Assembly (NCBI GenBank): GCA_008711295.1
Contig: VUYV01000155.1
Span: 660,548 to 724,547, forward strand
DNA from: Anarhynchus alexandrinus
Taxonomy: Eukaryota; Chordata; Aves; Charadriiformes; Charadriidae
Direction of reading: 5' to 3'
Length of the DNA: 64,000 nucleotides
Part shown: one piece after another, positions 60,292-64,000 of the stretch
Layout: each line of letters starts with the position of its first letter
How positions within the stretch are numbered: position 1 is the stretch's first letter
Notes under the pieces: generated by a model
What the model was told of the DNA's origin: nothing
The model's database searches: none
What the model saw: the letters and a program-made list of their open reading frames with translations, nothing else
Program-made: the position numbers and the translations under genes

Positions 60292-60446
60292 AAGGACAGA
60301 GCTGCCCTGGAGCGGAATTGCATCCAGTGCACCCATATAGACGTGCCCAGTGACAACTGGGAGTCTCACACAGTGACGAACTGGGAGTAGGGTGGCAGAA
60401 CTAGCTGCTGCCAATGAGGAAAATGTCTGAGGAACATGCCTTTGAG
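60292..60446 (+). other. Candidate exon, plus strand (155 nt)
   Basis: A pyrimidine-rich acceptor (CTGCCTTCTGCCCTGGCTTCCCAG, two short parts, ending at 60291) and a consensus donor (TTTGAG|GTAAGTC at 60446/60447) bracket 155 bases of locally GC-richer sequence. One frame is open for 32 codons (KDRAALERNCIQCTH...) before a TAG at 60388. I do not recognise the peptide. It could be an untranslated or non-coding RNA exon, or chance. Confidence 0.22.
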
Positions 60447-62126
60447 GTAAGTCTTCCCCTTGCCACTCCTGACCAGTGTAAATGCAATTAGCAAAGCAAG
60501 ACTTCTTCATGCAACTTGGAAGAAAACACTAATATACAAAACATTATTTTTTCAGTGCTTACAGTAATACATTTGGAGCACCAGGCAGAAAAGCACACCA
60601 AACACTTCAGATAACGTTCATTACAGTGTAGAGTAAGTAATCACATTGACAATTAATGAAATAAAGCTCTGGAGTTTATGGGAAAGCAAGCTGTGCTCGT
60701 GATAAAAATGAATGAACAGAGTAATATCACATTAAGATGCTCTTCCAATGCAGAAGTTACTCCACAAAAAAGTGAAAAGGCTCTGCCAACAAGGCTTTCA
60801 AAGTTAAATAAATCTACTTGTGTTTGCTGTTCTAATTTAGCAGGTCAGTATTTCAAAGAAACCCTGGAGATAAGCAAGCTGGCAGGAAAATGAGGGAAGT
60901 AGTTGTGGGGAGGAGTGAGAAAAGGGTTTGAGCCTGAATTACTCTTGGCATTTACAGGTTGTGAGTAATGTTAATAAAAATTATGGCTGCAACAATGATG
61001 ACTCTCTGTTATAATACATACTGTCAGGAGCAGCCTCTTCAGTGACCTCTGGTAATATGATTCTGCTGGTGGATGCTTGAGAACTTGCTGAGGAAGCAAG
61101 TTAGAGCTGCAGAAATGGCAAGCCATTCCTCATTCCCCAAACAGGAATCTGGCACTGAACTGGAGATTCAAAAACTACAACATACATTGTGCAAAAATAA
61201 ATAAGAAAATAAGAAAACCTTTTCTTTTTCCTACATGGGAGGAACACTTCCATTCTGTGGGAAATAAGGGTCATGATAGCACATAACCACAGAGTCTTTG
61301 TCTAACAGATCGATGACTATTCTTTTGACTGCGTAAAAATGTCTTTTGTCCACAGGAAAACTGCTGAATGAACAAAGCAATTGGAAAAAGCATTGCCTTT
61401 TACATGCTTGAAGCAAACACAGTAATTTATTGCTCATATCTTTTGTTATACCTTCTTCAGCAATAGTACTCTATATTTCATTTTCAGCCCACCTGTAAAA
61501 GTACAAATGCAGCAATTATCTACAAGCATTTGCTAGAGAAATACAGCATATAATTACAACAGAAAAAAAAGCCACTAAATTTGCAGTTCTTCTGGAGTTT
61601 GGTTTTATAATTTCAATAACACTTTAAAAAGGAAAAAAGACAGATGCTTATCTTAGCCACTAATCCTGGATAAAATGTTTTTTATCAGAGTAATACATAG
61701 TAAAAAGTAACTAATCATTAACACTCCACCAGTCTTGTTGCTAGAATCTGTAACTACCAATTTCCTGGGGTTTGTGCCTAATAGAAACGGTATTCATCAT
61801 TTCATTTGTTCCTGAAGTACAGCAAAGTAGTCGAGGAAGCTGTGTTTATGTGTAAAAGAGTCAGCTCCCTGCCGTGAACAGGCTGTTTCCTGCCTATTAC
61901 AGTAAATAAATATCTAAACATTGTTTAAAAAACTTATTTTAATCTTGAAATTTTTGTACTGTTTCTTTTCCTCCTCCTCTCCTCTCCTCAAAAACCTTGA
62001 GAAAAGTATTTTTAGTTCAAAATGAATGTGGGAAGTGAGGTGTGTGGATAACAAGTGCCATGGTTTAATCATTTGGTTTTTTTCAGCAGTCCTCCCAGTC
62101 AAAGGAAGGGGTTTGAACGGGCCAGT

Positions 62127-62340
62127 CAAATCCGGTGAATCAACAAATTGTTGCAGGACTGATGTCACAGCCAGGGGTTTGGCTACTTAGACCATGGGAC
62201 TCTCCTTGAGAAACCAGGTGTGCTGGGGGCTGATGGGGTCCATCTGTCAGAGAAGGGGAAGAGCATCTTCAATCAGAAGCTTGCTGAGCTGGTGAAGAGG
62301 GCTTTGAACTCAAGTTGTTGGGGGAAGGGAACCTCAATCC
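62127..62340 (+). pseudogene. CR1 ORF1 C-terminal fragment (esterase-like end)
   Basis: After a TGA at about 62160 the frame reads CHSQGFGYLDHGTLLEKPG, then GADGVHLSEKGKSIFNQKLA and ELVKRALN. This is the end of CR1 ORF1p. In some CR1-clade elements ORF1p has an SGNH/GDSL-type esterase fold whose catalytic Asp and His fall in a DxxH motif; DGVH here fits that pattern. The role of ORF1p is RNA binding and packaging of the retrotransposon. Upstream stops and the missing N-terminus make this copy non-functional. Confidence 0.8.
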
Positions 62341-62469
62341 ATCCCACTCCTACCAGTTTGATGCCATTGCCAGCAGTAGATGCCCAGAGCCTGGAGAAGG
62401 ATCACAGGTCAGCCAGAGAGCACCTGGAGTGCAGCACAAAGGAATTCCAGCCACTCCAGCCCCTGAGTC

Positions 62470-62939
62470 AGCTTCCTCTGGGGCCCAACTTAAATGCCTC
62501 TATGCAAACACACATAGCATGGGCAATAAATAAGAGAAGATGGAGATGTACACACACCTGCAGGGCTATGATCTTATTGGCATTGTGGAGACATGGTGGG
62601 ACGGTTCCTATGACTGGAGTGTTGGAACGAAAGGATACAGGCACTTCAGGAAGGACAGGCAATGGGAGATAAGGAGGGGGTGTCGCCCTCTATGTCAATG
62701 ACCAGCTGGAGTGCATAGAGCTCCACCTGGGGATGGATGAGGAGCTGACTGAGACCTTATGGGTCAGGATTAAAGGCAGGGTAGGGACAGGTGGCATTAT
62801 AGTGGGGGTCTGCTACAGGGCATCTGACCAAGAAGACCAAGTGGATGAGGCCCTCTATCGACAGTTAAGAGCAGCCTCACATTCACAAGCCCTGGTCCTC
62901 ATGGGGGACTTCAACCAGGAGGTTTCTGGAATGTGTTGA
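62470..62939 (+). pseudogene. CR1 ORF2 endonuclease domain, frameshifted
   Basis: The AP-like endonuclease of CR1 ORF2p is spread across frames. It begins LKCLYANTHSMGNK at about 62489-62530, continues with YDLIGIVETWWDGSYDWSV (about 62565-62625; ETWWD holds the metal-binding Glu) and FRKDRQ. A frame change near 62665-62730 is followed by an open stretch 62733-62939 giving LWVRIKGRVGTGGIIVGVCY, EDQVDEALYRQLRAASHSQA and LVLMGDFNQE. Here the GDFN motif is intact, unlike the 27 kb copy, but the remainder of the domain (after GDFN, the usual HPDICW) is gone. The intact protein would nick target DNA for reverse transcription. Confidence 0.88.
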
Positions 62940-63590
62940 TGCAAGAGATGACTTGTAAATTCCCTGAAACAAATGGTGAGAGACGAAAGGGAGGAGAAGG
63001 CCCTCCGAGCCTCATTGAGGAATGTCTCAAACACTCTCAAGTACCTTGAAATGTAGCTTCACCATCAATTCACGACAGGGTGAATGATGCAGGCCTTATG
63101 CTCAAAGAACTAATAAGGCTGACACCTGCTTACTCAGGCGGGAAAGAAACTCATTTGAATCTGGAGGAGGAAAACAGGACAGCGCTGCTTTTCATTGGCA
63201 AGGACAAGATAACAAAAGTCTGTGTAGTCCTTTGTTTCTTTGGAAAGCTACTGTGCATGATGATGACCTTTGCCTCATTATCCACTAAATGCATGTTAAA
63301 GTTGACACCCCTGCATATGCTAACGAAGATTTTTGAGATCATGCTAAACACATATGACTATAGCACTCATCTCTCCACCCAAATCATGCTACGTGTCACC
63401 TGCGGGGAAGAGAAACATGAAACGAAGCTGTCACCATAACAGTATGGCAGGTCGTACTGATACTGTGAATGTAAAAGAGGAAAATAAGTGCCCTTAGAGA
63501 GACTTTTTTCCCTCGGGAGATTTTACACAGAGCAGTGCTTCTACGAACCAGAGACCCCTGTTGGCTGGACCAACGCTGGAACCAGGACAG

Positions 63591-63670
63591 GTGATCTCTT
63601 TCTCTCTCTCGCTCACTCTATTTCTTCTTCTCTACCCCTCTGTTTCTCTTTCTTTTCTCTTTCCTTTTAA
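63591..63670. repeat. C/T-rich tract
   Basis: About 80 bases almost entirely of CT and TTC units. Confidence 0.85.
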
Positions 63671-63678
63671 AGTTGTTA

Positions 63679-63840
63679 AGTAACACAAGGCATACTTTAC
63701 CACTCACCATAATTCATTGTATATCTTTTGTTAAGTACTGCTTGCCATAATTTGTTGTATATCTGTTACTGAGTAACACAAGGTGTACCTTACCACTTGC
63801 CATACTTCATTTTACTGTTTGCTATAATTTGTTATATACC
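63679..63840. repeat. Degenerate tandem repeat, 93-bp period
   Basis: AGTAACACAAGG at 63679 recurs at 63772, each followed by similar ACTTTACCACT/CCTTACCACT and CCATAATTCATT-type blocks. Within each unit CCATAATT(C/T)(A/G)TTGTATATCT is itself repeated about 46 bp apart, giving a nested half-period. Copies differ at several positions, so the array is old. Confidence 0.75.
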
Positions 63841-63895
63841 TAATTATCGTGGACCTAGTTAAGACGTATTAATTGCTGTGCAAATCAGGTGGACA

Positions 63896-64000
63896 GGAAA
63901 GATGGGGAGGGACACTTTATCAGGGAGTGTAGCAATAGGATGAGGAGTAACAGTTTTAAACTGGAAGAGGGTAGATTTAGATTAGATATCAGGAAGAAAT
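63896..64000 (+). mobile_element. CR1 LINE, late ORF2 (continues past window)
   Basis: The last 105 bases match the plus-strand CR1 ORF2 region that in the 11 kb copy encodes [12 protein letters not shown] to NIRKKFF: here GATGGGGAGGGACACTTTAT, then TTTTAAACTGGAAGAGGGTA and ATATCAGGAAGAAAT at the window edge. Compared with the piece at 62106-62940 it is far downstream in ORF2, so if it is the same insertion most of ORF2 has been deleted. Confidence 0.85.

Larger units (their letters stand above)
53816..62105. other. Long non-genic stretch
   Basis: About 8.3 kb without any recognised gene or classified repeat, apart from a 14-base A run near 54128-54141, the repeat-poor block at 58200-59760 and a candidate exon at 60292-60446 described separately. 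Confidence 0.5.
62106..62940 (+). mobile_element. CR1 LINE, ORF1 end and ORF2 endonuclease
   Basis: Plus-strand CR1 segment from the 5' half of the element, seldom kept because most CR1 copies are 5'-truncated. It spans the C-terminus of ORF1, the junction, and most of the ORF2 endonuclease. After GGGGGACTTCAACCAGGAGG (62903-62922) similarity to the family is lost, and LTR-like sequence follows. A later CR1 piece at 63896 to the window end may belong to the same insertion. Confidence 0.88.
62941..63895 (+). mobile_element. LTR-like sequence interrupting CR1
   Basis: Between two CR1 pieces lies about 950 bp unrelated to CR1. Its later part resembles the R/U5 of an avian LTR: a GC-richer block (GGCTGGACCAACGCTGGAAC at about 63560-63579), a C/T-rich tract (63591-63670), then an AT-rich tandem array. 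No protein gene is recognised. The boundaries and the target duplication were not resolved; the first 150 bases could be degraded CR1. It might instead be an unrelated insertion. Confidence 0.4.

Noticed and set aside
1..64000. CRISPR array, bacterial operon, tRNA or rRNA genes
   Set aside because: No regular spacer-repeat array, no prokaryotic gene organisation and no tRNA or rRNA signature were seen; the content is vertebrate nuclear DNA.

Overview
The window reads as nuclear DNA from a bird. The evidence is the repeat content: at least eight pieces of CR1-type LINEs (avian 3' ends made of ATCATAGAA-like units, reading frames for reverse transcriptase, endonuclease and the CR1 ORF1 end), plus avian-type endogenous retrovirus LTRs with no retained proviral genes. 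I could not identify the species. The sequence is AT-rich, contains three single N bases (4840, 14758, 44999), and holds no host protein-coding gene that I can recognise. It behaves like a gene desert or a long intron.

Layout. 1-5.7 kb: unique AT-rich DNA with a perfect 16-bp hairpin at 1.55 kb, a 23-bp tandem repeat at 4.24 kb and a 25-G run ending in an N. 5.74-6.26 kb: an old minus-strand CR1/L3-like reverse transcriptase fragment. 9.0-9.8 kb: a possible LTR. 11.06-11.79 kb: a young-looking minus-strand CR1 with 193 open codons. 14.57-15.05 kb: a plus-strand solo LTR. 15.6-16.6 kb: a plus-strand CR1, a minus-strand CR1 tail and a plus-strand CR1 tail abutting at a perfect inverted repeat. 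19.13-19.6 kb and 27.2-27.7 kb: more minus-strand CR1.

30.10-30.68 kb: a clear solo LTR with 5-bp target duplications. About 1 kb further on lies a second, unrelated minus-strand LTR candidate (31.76-32.66 kb). 35.8-36.06 kb is a CpG-richer patch with a possible minus-strand exon. 40.8-41.8 kb carries two plus-strand exon candidates with good splice signals and no open frame, resembling a long non-coding RNA. 43.8-44.3 kb is a decayed L1/Tx1-like fragment, a lineage scarce in birds. 52.7-53.8 kb is a minus-strand CR1 with an internal deletion of about 200 bp. 58.2-59.76 kb is repeat-poor and resembles conserved non-coding sequence. 62.1 kb to the window end is a plus-strand CR1 (ORF1 end, endonuclease, later ORF2 tail) split by LTR-like sequence.

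No operon-like or gene-cluster logic applies. What can be read is a history of retrotransposon insertions, nested in places, with a few possible regulatory or non-coding RNA elements between them. I found no convincing new biological system. The items most worth checking are the L1/Tx1-like relic, the two candidate non-coding exons, the inverted CR1 junction and the repeat-poor blocks.
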